From the NCBI RefSeq assembly GCF_046736075.1, contig NZ_CP177163.1:1-64000 (forward strand): a stretch of 64,000 bases of DNA. Reading direction: 5' to 3'. The number at the start of each line of letters is the position of its first letter. Positions within the stretch are counted from its first letter, which is position 1. The translations under genes and the position numbers were made by a program. The notes below the pieces were generated by a model, which had not been told where the DNA came from, made no database searches, and saw only the letters and a program-made list of their open reading frames with translations. Source of the DNA: Stenotrophomonas sp046736075 (GTDB taxonomy: Bacteria; Pseudomonadota; Gammaproteobacteria; Xanthomonadales; Xanthomonadaceae). Below are positions 37,885 through 46,302 of this stretch, piece after piece.

Positions 37885-39629
37885 GGCGTCCCCCGTGCGG
37901 ACTGCTCCCGGGTCCAGTTGTCGAAATCCGCACGCCAGGCATTCGGAACACGAGCGCGCAGCTGCGCGGGGCTGCGCCCGCTGCCGAGTGCCTGGCGAGC
38001 GGCCAGCTCGCCCTGCACGGCGGCATCGCCCACCAGCAGCGCGCCGGCGAAGAACGCGGCATCGTCGCGCTGGGTGATGGCTGTACCGGTCCCGCTGACC
38101 ACACCGAGGTTAAAGACGTTGAACGCCTTCGGCGCCTCGCGCGGGGTCACTGTTGCCAGCGTCGTGCGGCCACGTGGGCCGTACACGACATCGCCCTTCT
38201 TCAGATCGCGCGCCTGAACCATGCCCCGTTGCGTGGCCACCGGATGCAGCGGTGTCAATTCCACCCGCCCGCCTGCCTTGTCGGTGAGCTCCACCGAATG
38301 TGTATCCCAGCCCGTCGTGCGCCACTCCACGATGACGTCCGTTCCATCCCTGCCGCGCAGCCGGTCACCTTTATCGACCTTCTCGACCGGCTTGGTGCTG
38401 CCATCGGCCATCAGGATGGGCGTGCCTTCCAGCATGCAGCCGTACTGCAGTTGCAGCTGCTTGGTGATGAGGGTGGAGATCGTGGGCTTGGCGTTGGGCG
38501 CGTTGGTGATGGTGGCCCACACCGGGACGCTCTTGACGCCGAGCATCAACGCAAGCGTCAACGTGTAGAACTCGTTGTTCTGCCAGCACACGGTACTGAA
38601 GTTCGCCGGTTCCAGATCCCAGGTGATCGTGTCCCCCTTGATCTTCGTGTTCGGGTCGTTCATGAACTTTTCGGCGATGTCCACCATCTTGCAGTTGCCG
38701 CCCGTGCTGCGGCCGGTGAGCGACAGCGTGACGCTGTAGAGACCCTTGGGTGGCTTTCCCGTCGCCGGGTCGATGTCGATGGGGTCGTGGTACTGGACCG
38801 AGCCCTTGAACGGGAATTTTATGTCGGGCGGCATCCGGCCTGGATCAGTCGGGCCATAGTCGCAGGCGGTGGGTGCGGTTGGATCGGCGTTGGCACGATT
38901 GAGACAGACCACGATGTTGGTGTTGGTCGTGGTGATGGTCGGCCTGTCGTTGTTCACCTGCTTGGGGAAATACCCGCCCGAGATGGCCGCGTAGACCGGG
39001 CCGTAGGGCGCGCCCGACTTGTCCTCGCCATAATAGATTCCGACGGCGTCGATGAGGCCGCCGGTCTTGTTTTCACCCTCGCCACTGTCAACGGCCATAT
39101 CGCGGCCGCCATCCCATTCCTCGGCGGCATTGCTCTTGATGACATCACCGCTGGAATCGGTGACGGTCACCATCGTGTTGGAGTAGTGGGAACCGTTGAA
39201 CATGGTGCTGAACGCTGTCGAATCGATCTTCTTCCAGTCGCTGGTGCCGATGTTCAACACGGCATAGTCATTACGGGGCGCATCGGTACCTGCAAAGGCG
39301 CTGCTCTGCAGCGACAGTGCCGGCAACGGGGCGCCGTCTGCACGCAGGCCAACATGCGTCTGCTTGACCTTGGCCAGCGTGCGGTAGAGGTTCGGCCGCC
39401 GCTCGGGCGTCATGCCGTTCAGCCGCAGCAGGGCGTAGTAGGCGCGTTCGTGCGCTGGGTTTGACAGATCCATCAACGCGGGCGTGCCGTGTGGCGGCGC
39501 ACTGTCGATCAGCTGCCGCAGATCATTTGTTTCCTGTACGGTGAGTCGGCCTGGCGTTGCCGCGTTTGCGCTGGCGGCGGCGAGGCCCAGCAATGCGATG
39601 CTGAGGGGCCGTGTCCATATCGAGAACAT
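37881..39629 (-). CDS. Secreted protein with C-terminal Hint domain, first copy of module
   Basis: A 582-aa exported protein, first gene of the operon. I chose the ATG at 39629 (MFSIWTRPLSIALLGLAAASANA, a clear signal peptide) with GGAG upstream. The upstream frame stays open without start-like features. Residues about 25-390 match the same unnamed region as the 524-aa paralogue (ANFSTVCWQNNEFYTLTLALM against its HFEGCPIATGPYSFSLALQ). The Hint domain runs from Cys398 (GCMLEGTPILMADGSTKPVE) through LHPVATQRGMVQARDLKKGD to FFAGALLVGDA, again with Asp instead of the terminal Asn. About 45 residues follow. No toxin or protease domain is visible after the Hint part. Confidence 0.78.
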   Translation of the reverse strand: MFSIWTRPLSIALLGLAAASANAATPGRLTVQETNDLRQLIDSAPPHGTPALMDLSNPAHERAYYALLRLNGMTPERRPNLYRTLAKVKQTHVGLRADGAPLPALSLQSSAFAGTDAPRNDYAVLNIGTSDWKKIDSTAFSTMFNGSHYSNTMVTVTDSSGDVIKSNAAEEWDGGRDMAVDSGEGENKTGGLIDAVGIYYGEDKSGAPYGPVYAAISGGYFPKQVNNDRPTITTTNTNIVVCLNRANADPTAPTACDYGPTDPGRMPPDIKFPFKGSVQYHDPIDIDPATGKPPKGLYSVTLSLTGRSTGGNCKMVDIAEKFMNDPNTKIKGDTITWDLEPANFSTVCWQNNEFYTLTLALMLGVKSVPVWATITNAPNAKPTISTLITKQLQLQYGCMLEGTPILMADGSTKPVEKVDKGDRLRGRDGTDVIVEWRTTGWDTHSVELTDKAGGRVELTPLHPVATQRGMVQARDLKKGDVVYGPRGRTTLATVTPREAPKAFNVFNLGVVSGTGTAITQRDDAAFFAGALLVGDAAVQGELAARQALGSGRSPAQLRARVPNAWRADFDNWTREQSARGTP

Positions 39630-39920
39630 ACCTTTGCTCCATGGTAAGTGACCATTGCTCGGGGTTTCGTTCAATTGCGTGGCGCAGCCGAAACGGACCA
39701 GGTGCCCGCTGCGGCCGCGCTGGTGGAGCTGATTGCGTGTTGTGGATGCGACATCCGTGTACCCCTTGTCGCGCCCCATATATAACATGGCCACCGGTTT
39801 CCACATAATCGCGGAAAATGGAAGAAGCCCCGTCACATATTCAATGAATACCAACGCATGTGCATGTGATATGAGTTCGCCCGGGTCAATGCGTGCCGGT
39901 TCCTGGTGGGCCAGTGAGCG
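39630..39920. promoter_or_regulatory. Divergent promoter region between Hint operon and AraC-type gene
   Basis: 291 bp, clearly more AT-rich than its surroundings. It contains TATATAAC near 39780 and TATTCA-A-TGAATA (39838-39850), a 6-bp inverted repeat with one spacer base. Both are plausible promoter or operator elements for the divergent genes. The right-hand direct repeat (39891-39920) ends it. Confidence 0.4.
39891..39920 (+). repeat. Direct repeat, right copy, flanking the toxin region
   Basis: Second copy of GCGTGCCGGTTCCTGGTGG (39891-39909) with the downstream TGAGCG. It lies 19,692 bp from the left copy at 20199. In the same frame it reads NACRFLVGQ-stop, against DACRFLVDA-stop on the left. 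Confidence 0.55.
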
Positions 39921-41024
39921 TTGGCACATTCCACCTCCCCGGCCAGCCTGCTACCGTTCCCCGCAGGTGACTTCGATGGATCGATCGTGCTGGGCCAACA
40001 CTTCCTGTTCTTCTTTGCCATGCTCGGTGCCTTCACCGGTATCGCCGCCGCCTCGTTTCTCTGGTGGCGGGCCAAGGGCGAACCCACACCGCGGTGGCTG
40101 GCGCTGCTGATCCTGATGGTAGCGGTGCGCACGGGAAAGTCCGTGGTCTTCTACTTCTGGCCGGACATCCCCCGGATTGCCCTGCAGATCGGCCTCACCG
40201 CCTGCTTCCTGATCGGACCCTGCCTGTTCTTTCTGGTGCGCTCGAGCCAGGGCGACAGGTCCGGGCCCGGGCGGGCCGACCGCTGGCACATCGGCGGGGT
40301 CCTGTTGCTTACCGTCGCCGTGAACGTGTTCCTGCCGTATGTCGATCACCCCGACCTGTGGCGGCAGTGGATCACCCCGGGCATCAACTACGTGTGGCTG
40401 GGATACCTGCTGCTCGCCAGCGCCCAGCTGCTTCTGCAGCGCCGACGGCTGTCGGGAACGCCTTCGGGCCGGTTGCTGACCGGGACGGTGGCTGCCATCT
40501 GGGTCATCTGGTTCGCCTACTACACGGCGGGTTACACCTCCTACATCGTCGGGGCGCTGTCCTTCACGTTCGTGTTGGCCTCCAGCGCGGTGGTCCATCT
40601 GCGGCTGCGCGCCGGACAGGCGCCGATCGAGCCGTACCAGGACCGCCGGATACCCGAGACCGAAGCCGCCACCCATCTGCAGGCTCTGGCCGAGCTGATG
40701 GAACGCGAGCGGCTGCATCTGGACCCCACGCTGACCCTGCCCCGCCTCGCCCGTCGGCTGGGCGTGCCCCAGACGCGGCTGTCGCAGGTGTTGAACGACA
40801 ACAACCAGACCTCGTTCAAGCAGTATCTGGCGCAGTTGCGCGTGGGCGAAGCCAAGGTGCTGCTCCAGCAGGTGCCGGCCAAGCCGCTGGAGGTGGTGGC
40901 CGACGAGGCGGGCTTCCAGTCCATGTCGACCTTCCACAGCGCGTTCAAAAAGTGGGCCGGCGTCACGCCTGCGGCCTTCCGGGCGGGCAGTGGCGACTCC
41001 GAAAAGCGATTCCAGCACTCCTGA
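39921..41024 (+). CDS. Membrane-anchored AraC-family regulator
   Basis: A 367-aa regulator. Residues about 20-230 form some seven transmembrane helices (for example VLGQHFLFFFAMLGAFTGIAA). Residues about 255-350 are an AraC/XylS double helix-turn-helix (LTLPRLARRLGVPQTRLSQVL; LEVVADEAGFQSMSTFHSAFKKWAGVTPAAFR). This layout is common for AraC proteins in Xanthomonads and Bacteroidetes. The start is uncertain: TTG at 39921 gives an 18-residue leader, while GTG at 39987 would begin right at the first helix. It may control the DJ-1 and NTF2-like genes that follow in the same direction (inference). Confidence 0.82.
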   Translation: MAHSTSPASLLPFPAGDFDGSIVLGQHFLFFFAMLGAFTGIAAASFLWWRAKGEPTPRWLALLILMVAVRTGKSVVFYFWPDIPRIALQIGLTACFLIGPCLFFLVRSSQGDRSGPGRADRWHIGGVLLLTVAVNVFLPYVDHPDLWRQWITPGINYVWLGYLLLASAQLLLQRRRLSGTPSGRLLTGTVAAIWVIWFAYYTAGYTSYIVGALSFTFVLASSAVVHLRLRAGQAPIEPYQDRRIPETEAATHLQALAELMERERLHLDPTLTLPRLARRLGVPQTRLSQVLNDNNQTSFKQYLAQLRVGEAKVLLQQVPAKPLEVVADEAGFQSMSTFHSAFKKWAGVTPAAFRAGSGDSEKRFQHS

Positions 41025-41094
41025 AAGCTATCGCAAGACATTGATTTGATAGGTATTGGCTAGTGTGCTGGCTCCTTCCTGCGAGCCAGCGCTC

Positions 41095-41880
41095 ATGCAC
41101 CCACTCCGATCCCTCCGCTCTCTGCTGACCCTCCTCTTCCTGCTCATTGCCTGGCCGGCCAGTACGTTCGCCAGCCCTCCCGCCGATGCCGGCCAGAACC
41201 GCATCCTGTTCATCCTGGCCAGCAGCAAGGTCCACGGCACCTCCACCCTTCCGGCCAGCATCAGCTTCGGTGAGGTGGTGCATGCCTGGGACACCTTCCA
41301 TGCCGCGGGCTATGCGGTGGACTTCGTCTCCCCCGATGGCGGCGACGTGCCCATCCTCGATACCTATGTGAGCGAGGACGTGGCGTCCCGGCTGGCGGAC
41401 GACCGCATCATGCGCGGGCTGCGCAACACCGCCACCCCGTCACAGATCGATCCGGCCCGCTACCGTGCCGTCTACTACGTCGGCGGCAGCAACGCCATGT
41501 ACGGGGTGGCGGAGAATCCGACCCTGCAGCGCATCGCCATGCATGTGTACGAGCGCAATGGCGGGGTCGTCTCGGCCGTCTGCCACGGCACCGCCGGAAT
41601 GGTGAACCTCACCCTGTCCGGCGGGCGGAGCCTGCTCGCGGGCAAGCGGATCACCGGCTATCCGGAAGAGCACGAAGAACAGGATGCCGCGTACTTCAGG
41701 CAGTTCCCGTTCCTGATCCGCCAGACGGTGGTCTCCCGCGGCGGCACCTTCCGGGCGATAGACAGCAACGCGCCGTACATCGAAGTCGATGGTCGCGTGG
41801 TGACAGGCCAGAACTACGCGTCCGCCGCTCCCGTGGCGGAGGCCGTGGTCCGCGTGCTTGGCGACATCACCCGGAAATAG
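41095..41880 (+). CDS. Exported DJ-1/PfpI-family protein
   Basis: A 261-aa member of the DJ-1/PfpI superfamily, Hsp31-like branch. It starts with a signal peptide (SLRSLLTLLFLLIAWPASTFAS). The glutamine-amidotransferase-like fold carries the nucleophile Cys in SAVCHGTAGM, an upstream YVGGSNAMYGV, and the late segment PYIEVDGRVVTGQNYASA. Family members act as glyoxalases, deglycases or chaperones. Export to the periplasm is the unusual point. It lies 70 bp after the AraC gene and 99 bp before the NTF2-like gene. Confidence 0.83.
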   Translation: MHPLRSLRSLLTLLFLLIAWPASTFASPPADAGQNRILFILASSKVHGTSTLPASISFGEVVHAWDTFHAAGYAVDFVSPDGGDVPILDTYVSEDVASRLADDRIMRGLRNTATPSQIDPARYRAVYYVGGSNAMYGVAENPTLQRIAMHVYERNGGVVSAVCHGTAGMVNLTLSGGRSLLAGKRITGYPEEHEEQDAAYFRQFPFLIRQTVVSRGGTFRAIDSNAPYIEVDGRVVTGQNYASAAPVAEAVVRVLGDITRK

Positions 41881-41979
41881 GGCGCCACCGGCAGTACCCG
41901 TGCTCCACCCGCCGGGGGCCGCGCCGATGAACGGCGACCGCCGGCCACATTCACCTCCTTGATGACCACTGGAAGACCC

Positions 41980-42420
41980 ATGAAGACACTGATCCGATCC
42001 GTTGTTGTGGCAGGTACGCTTCTCCTCGCGCCCGGCTGGGCCTTGGCGCAGAGCGGTGACCGCGAGGCGGTAAATGCCGTCATGCAGAAAATGATGCGCG
42101 GCTTTGAAGCAGGCGACCCGAAGCTGATCTTCGAGATTCTGAGGAAGGATGGGGTCGTGGTGGGCTATTCGACGGCCCGGGGCGCCGTGGTTACCCAAAC
42201 CGCCGAAGAGTGGGCGAGCGGTTTCCCGGGCAAGCCCGCCGACGACGAGGCGCTGCGCAAACGCAGCTACCAGATTCTGGAAGTGACCGAGAGCGCGGCA
42301 ATGGTCAGGGTGATGCTGGATTATCCCCGGTGGGAAGGTCTGGATTACCTCGCCCTGTCGAAGATCGATGGAAAGTGGATGATCGTGAGCAAGTCGTGGA
42401 GCGGCCGGTCCAAGCCGTAG
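41980..42420 (+). CDS. Exported NTF2-like (SnoaL/lumazine-binding-like) protein
   Basis: A 146-aa protein with a signal peptide (LIRSVVVAGTLLLAPGWALAQ), followed by one NTF2-like cone fold: REAVNAVMQKMMRGFEAGDP, the central ILEVTESAAMVRVMLDYP strand pair and ALSKIDGKWMIVSKSW. This pattern is usual for the putative lumazine-binding/SnoaL group, which often accompanies DJ-1-type genes. No catalytic residues can be assigned. It probably belongs with the two upstream genes. Confidence 0.75.
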   Translation: MKTLIRSVVVAGTLLLAPGWALAQSGDREAVNAVMQKMMRGFEAGDPKLIFEILRKDGVVVGYSTARGAVVTQTAEEWASGFPGKPADDEALRKRSYQILEVTESAAMVRVMLDYPRWEGLDYLALSKIDGKWMIVSKSWSGRSKP

Positions 42421-42441
42421 TCCATTGCGATCACCCGGGCT

Positions 42442-42474
42442 GCCGCCATCGTGCCGTCACAGCACGATGGCGGC
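42442..42474. terminator. Bidirectional terminator hairpin
   Basis: A perfect 13-bp stem (GCCGCCATCGTGC and its complement) with a 7-base loop between the convergent NTF2-like gene (stop 42420) and the TonB receptor (stop 42487). Confidence 0.7.
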
Positions 42475-42486
42475 CGGCCATCACGG

Positions 42487-44817
42487 CTACATCCGTACCG
42501 TCACCCCCACCTGGAACCCCCGCCCCGGCAACGGGGCGATGTACTTCAACGGTGAGTTGTGCGGACGCGCGTCCTCATCGAGAAGGTTGGAGCCGTTGAG
42601 GAACAGCTCGATCGACGAGGCGAACGCGTTGCGCAGAACGAACGCACGGCTGACCTGCAGGTCCACCAGGTTGAACGCGTCCAGCGGCACTTCCTGGCTT
42701 ACGTTCTTGCCCAGGTAGCGCTGGGTGTCGTAGTAGGTGCTCGACAGCCGCGCCGTCCAGCCCTCCCGTTCCCACGCCAGGTTCGCGCCATACCGGTTGG
42801 TGGGCATGTTGGGCAGGTACGCGCCGTCGTTGTGCCCGCGCAGACTGTCGGGGTGGTCGGCCCTGTTCTTGACCAGATCGGCGAAGGCAGCCAGCGTGAG
42901 CGTGCCGGCACGGCCGAGTTCCAGCGACTGCGCCATGTCGACCTCGAAGCCCTTGACGGTGGTATCGGTCTGCTTCCAGTACTTCAGCGGCAACCGATTG
43001 GCGGTCTGCAGGCCGGAGTGGCCCTGGTAGAGGAAGTTGTCGACCTTCATCCGATAGGCCGTCGCGGTGGCCTGCAGCCCACCGCGGTTGAACAGCAGCG
43101 TCAGCTCGGTGGTCCGGGCGCGCTCCGGCAGGAGATTCTGGTTGCCCTCCTCCTGGGTCATGATCGAGTAGTGCCGGTTGCTGGCGTACAGCTCGTTGAT
43201 GTCGGGCGCCCGTTCCGAGGACGCGTAGCGGAGCTTGGCGCCGAACAGGCGGCCGAGCGGCACGTAGCTGCCGACGTTGTAGCTGTTCAAGGCGTAGGAG
43301 CGGTCCGCCAGCCGCGTGTTGGGGGAATTGCGTGAGGAGGTGAAGCGGCTGTCCCGGATATCGTGCGCCACGCGCTCGTGCCGGTATCCGGCATCGAGGG
43401 TGGCCCAGTCGAACGCCAGCGTCTGTTTGACGAACACCGCGTTGCTGTCGGTGATGACGTCGGGCAGGTAGCGGTCCTTGCCCGCGCCCTCCACGTCACG
43501 GGCGCGATGGCTCAGGCCGAGCACGCCGCTAAGCGGCCCGAGCGGCTGCTGCGCCAGCAGCAGTTCGGCCTGGGTGGTGTTGAAGCGGTACGCGTTGGCC
43601 TTGGACGCGCCGAGGTACTCGCCCGAGGTGTTGCGTACCTGGGAGGCCCGCAGCTCGGCACTGTCGAGGAAGGGCAGCGGGTCCCGCAGCTGGCCCTCGA
43701 TCGCCACTTTGTCCTGCTTGAGCTTGACTCCTACCGGACGGTCGCGGGTGGCGTCCGCACCGAAGGACTGGTTCTCCATCGAGAAGCCGGGCACGCCGTA
43801 CTCGCTGTCCTTGGTATCCAGGCTGACGCCCACGTAGCCGCGGTCGAAGAAATACGTGGAGCCCACACCGAGGTGCGTGTTCCTGGCGTAGCTGTTGCCG
43901 AGCGTGCCGCGGTAGTTGGGCGTCACATCGCGGTTGATCCTGTTCTGCACGTACGACGGGGTGCCTTCCTGATAGGCCGGGTTGACCGGATTGAGGTAGG
44001 TCTTGCCCATCCAGACCGAACGGGGTGCGTTGGTATAGAACGAGAAATCGCCGTCGGCCCAGTCCGGGTTTTCGGTCATGAACTGATCGATGTAGGGCTG
44101 GGACGCCTTGTTGTAGATCTGCTGCACCCTCGCCTCTTTCTGGCACGCGTCGGCGAGCGCGCTGTTGACCCCGCCCGCCGCGGGGAACAGCCGGCTGTCG
44201 CACGCCGCGGCCTTGCTGTTGCCCGGAATGTCGTAGTGCGAGATCCGCTGGACCGACATCTGCAGGTTCGTGGAGAGGTTGCGCTGGTTGTTGAAGTTCA
44301 TGCGGAAGCCCTGGGCATCGGCGTCGTTGAACCCCTTGCGCAGCACCAGTTCCATCGTCTGGTCCTTGTCTTCCATCGCCCGGGACATCAGGCCGGAATC
44401 GATGTTGACGCTGCCGCCCAGCGCGTTGCCGCCATAGCGGACGGTGTCCGACGACTTGTTGACTGTGACGTTGCGGACAAACAACGGGTCGAAGGGAATG
44501 TTGACGTCGCCGCTCAACGCGTTCAGGCCAAGGATGGACTGGCCATCCTCCAGTATCTGCACGCGGCTGCCGCTGAGGCTGCGGATGACCGGCGCGCCGG
44601 CATTCGGCCCGAAGGCACTGCTCTGCACGCCGGACACGTGCTCAAGCAGGGTGCCGAGCGTGCGGTTCTGCGCCTGGCGGTTCTCGACCACCACGATGCT
44701 GTCGATGCGTGACGGGCCATCGGCGTTGACGCGGACGGTGGGGAGCGTGACGTCCTCCGCCGCGTAGGCACTGTGGACGGAGAAAAGAATGGCAACTGCA
44801 AGTGCGTGACGACGCAT
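42487..44817 (-). CDS. ZnuD-like TonB-dependent receptor, probable zinc uptake
   Basis: A 776-aa outer-membrane receptor. The start is the ATG at 44817 (MRRHALAVAILFSVHSAYA, signal peptide) after AAGGGGG. Plug segments TLGTLLEHVSGVQSSAFGPNAGAPVIRSLSGSRVQILEDG and YGGNALGGSVNIDSG follow the ZnuD pattern. An extracellular loop has two Cys (AAACDSRLF ... ADACQKEA), and the C-terminus is VTVRM. A 23-bp Zur-box-like palindrome lies 20 bp upstream of the start. Together these suggest import of zinc (or a zinc carrier) under zinc starvation. Confident as a receptor, less so for the substrate. Confidence 0.87.
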   Translation of the reverse strand: MRRHALAVAILFSVHSAYAAEDVTLPTVRVNADGPSRIDSIVVVENRQAQNRTLGTLLEHVSGVQSSAFGPNAGAPVIRSLSGSRVQILEDGQSILGLNALSGDVNIPFDPLFVRNVTVNKSSDTVRYGGNALGGSVNIDSGLMSRAMEDKDQTMELVLRKGFNDADAQGFRMNFNNQRNLSTNLQMSVQRISHYDIPGNSKAAACDSRLFPAAGGVNSALADACQKEARVQQIYNKASQPYIDQFMTENPDWADGDFSFYTNAPRSVWMGKTYLNPVNPAYQEGTPSYVQNRINRDVTPNYRGTLGNSYARNTHLGVGSTYFFDRGYVGVSLDTKDSEYGVPGFSMENQSFGADATRDRPVGVKLKQDKVAIEGQLRDPLPFLDSAELRASQVRNTSGEYLGASKANAYRFNTTQAELLLAQQPLGPLSGVLGLSHRARDVEGAGKDRYLPDVITDSNAVFVKQTLAFDWATLDAGYRHERVAHDIRDSRFTSSRNSPNTRLADRSYALNSYNVGSYVPLGRLFGAKLRYASSERAPDINELYASNRHYSIMTQEEGNQNLLPERARTTELTLLFNRGGLQATATAYRMKVDNFLYQGHSGLQTANRLPLKYWKQTDTTVKGFEVDMAQSLELGRAGTLTLAAFADLVKNRADHPDSLRGHNDGAYLPNMPTNRYGANLAWEREGWTARLSSTYYDTQRYLGKNVSQEVPLDAFNLVDLQVSRAFVLRNAFASSIELFLNGSNLLDEDARPHNSPLKYIAPLPGRGFQVGVTVRM

Positions 44818-44837
44818 ACATCCCCCTTGAAAGAAGC

Positions 44838-44860
44838 GGGATGTTATAACATCACATTCC
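44838..44860. promoter_or_regulatory. Zur-box-like operator upstream of the ZnuD-like receptor
   Basis: The 23 bases match the gammaproteobacterial Zur consensus (ATGTTATA-N-TATAACAT core with GAA/TTC flanks, from memory) at about 17 of 22 fixed positions. They include ATGTTATA intact and ACATT on the right arm, and also contain the perfect palindrome GATGTTATAACATC (44840-44853). The position just before the receptor start fits repression when zinc is plentiful. Confidence 0.6.
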
Positions 44861-45134
44861 ACTCAACAACCGATGGCGCCGCACTGGCGCTGCGGCACGT
44901 CACGAAGCTCGCGGGTGGTAGACTCGCGCCCGAAACGGAGCTGTATCGGCAAGGATGACCATCCATCGCGCGGGGCTTCTGCCCCCGCTGATCGGGTCGA
45001 CGCAGGCGGTGGCGATGCCACGCCTGCCGAACGCGCTGCACGGGATGCAGCTCATCTGGCAACGCTGGTGCACACGGTTCACCCCCGGCGGGCGCGTTTG
45101 CCCGCTCCAGACACACTACCAAGGAATGCAATCC

Positions 45135-45734
45135 GTGCGAGCCGTTGCGATCATCGCTGTCATGTCCGTCGTCAGTGGCTGCGGAATTGTCCCCAAGAAG
45201 GTCACGCCCGAACAGACGGCGGCATCCACCCGCTTCTATCCCGGCAAGACCGCCGCCGAGCTGAAAGCGGCGTCGGAGAAAACGTTGACCCTGCTCGTGC
45301 CCGACAGGATGAAGCTGGATGAGCGGGAAAACGACGTCCGCGCCAGGTACAACTACAGCTACGCGCAGACCCGCATCGGCTACGTGGGCAACACGACGAG
45401 CTTCTTCACCGACCACGGCATCGGCGTCACCTGGTACGAGGTCGTCTTTACCGAGGAAGCCGGTGGAACGCGGGCGCGATTGGCCTATCTCAACCGAGGC
45501 GACCTGACCAAGAACCTGATCAATCCGGAGATCACGGCGCTGCACAACAGTTTCCGTTCGGATATTCCGATGACGGGTCGCACCAGCGTCGAGGACTTCA
45601 CGCTCTTCCATGACCGGGTCGAGTATCTGGTGGGCCTTCGTTCCGCGTGGGCGCCCTGCCCCACCACCAACGTCACCGAACGCACCTTCATGGAGTTCTG
45701 CGACCGGACCGGCCTGAAGAACGACGCGCCCTGA
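45135..45734 (+). CDS. Predicted lipoprotein of unknown function
   Basis: A 199-aa lipoprotein. I prefer the GTG at 45135 because AAGGA sits 9 bases before it; an ATG at 45126 lies directly on that ribosome site. The leader VRAVAIIAVMSVVSGCG has the lipobox V-S-G-C. The mature part (YPGKTAAELKAASEKTLTLL ... IGVTWYEVVFTEE ... ITALHNSFRSDIP) matches no family I can name. It is divergent from the ZnuD-like receptor with 317 bp between starts, and a clear hairpin follows its stop. Confidence 0.72.
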   Translation: MRAVAIIAVMSVVSGCGIVPKKVTPEQTAASTRFYPGKTAAELKAASEKTLTLLVPDRMKLDERENDVRARYNYSYAQTRIGYVGNTTSFFTDHGIGVTWYEVVFTEEAGGTRARLAYLNRGDLTKNLINPEITALHNSFRSDIPMTGRTSVEDFTLFHDRVEYLVGLRSAWAPCPTTNVTERTFMEFCDRTGLKNDAP

Positions 45735-45744
45735 GCCCGGAGGC

Positions 45745-45780
45745 GGCGTGGCCACGCGTGCGATGCATCGTGGCCACGCC
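45745..45780. terminator. Terminator hairpin after the lipoprotein gene
   Basis: A perfect 12-bp stem (GGCGTGGCCACG and its complement) with a 12-base loop, between the lipoprotein stop (45734) and the stop of the TonB receptor remnant (45794). It still marks the old convergent boundary. Confidence 0.65.
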
Positions 45781-45793
45781 GTTCGCGCCTTGA

Positions 45794-46116
45794 CTAGAAC
45801 TGCATCGATATCTCCGCACCCACCACCCGTGACGTGTCGATCGGCCCGTAATAGTTGCCATCGCGGCCGAAGGCCAGGTTGTCGAAGATCAGGCCGTTGA
45901 CGCGACGCCTGTCGGTCAGGTTCTGCACGAACACGCGGCCGGTCCACGGCCCCTGCGTGTAGCCGAGCTGCAGCCCGAGAATGGCGACCGCCGGCTGGTA
46001 GGCCCGGTTGCGCTCGTCCAGGGCGCTTGATCCGGTAAACGCCGACTCGGCGCGGACGAACACGCCTGAGGGGTGCTGGTACCGCGCGGCCAGGTAGCCG
46101 GTGTAATGCGGCGTCC
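45794..46116 (-). pseudogene. C-terminal remnant of a TonB-dependent receptor
   Basis: About 107 codons remain of a receptor barrel end. On the minus strand the frame reads TPHYTGYLAARYQHPSGV, then FVRAESAFTGSSALDE, GLQLGYTQGPWTGRVFVQNL and a C-terminal EISMQF. This is the usual last strands and terminal Phe of a FecA/FhuA-type barrel. The homology stops abruptly at about 46115, with no start codon, signal peptide or plug domain. The rest of the gene has been deleted or replaced. Confidence 0.75.
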
Positions 46117-46266
46117 GATCAGTTGCTGTCGCTGATCGACTACCTCGATGCGTCCCGCGACAGCCGGCCTGCCGTGGCGCGCATGGCCGAGTTTGCCGCC
46201 GCGTTCCGCCGGGTCAACGGTCTGTGCCCATCGGCCGCCCGCAATGCCCTGCTCCCGCACGGCTAA
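46117..46266 (+). pseudogene. C-terminal remnant of an unidentified plus-strand gene
   Basis: Directly abutting the receptor remnant, the plus strand reads DQLLSLIDYLDASRDSRPAV, then ARMAEFAAAFRRVNGLCPSA and ARNALLPHG before a TAA at 46264. Composition and codon use look coding (helical, Ala/Arg/Leu-rich), but no start or beginning is present. It probably is the 3' end of a gene whose front was lost in the same deletion. Family not recognised. Confidence 0.45.
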
Positions 46267-46302
46267 AGGTGGACGGCGCCGTCGCCGATAAGGACGACGC
46301 AG

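Noticed and set aside
35972..39629. True inteins interrupting host genes
   Set aside because: The Hint segments lie at the protein C-termini with no C-extein function and lack the terminal Asn, so protein splicing is not supported.
44861..45134. Possible riboswitch or extra gene upstream of the lipoprotein
   Set aside because: The frame stays open far upstream, but there is no start with a ribosome site and no aptamer pattern I could recognise.
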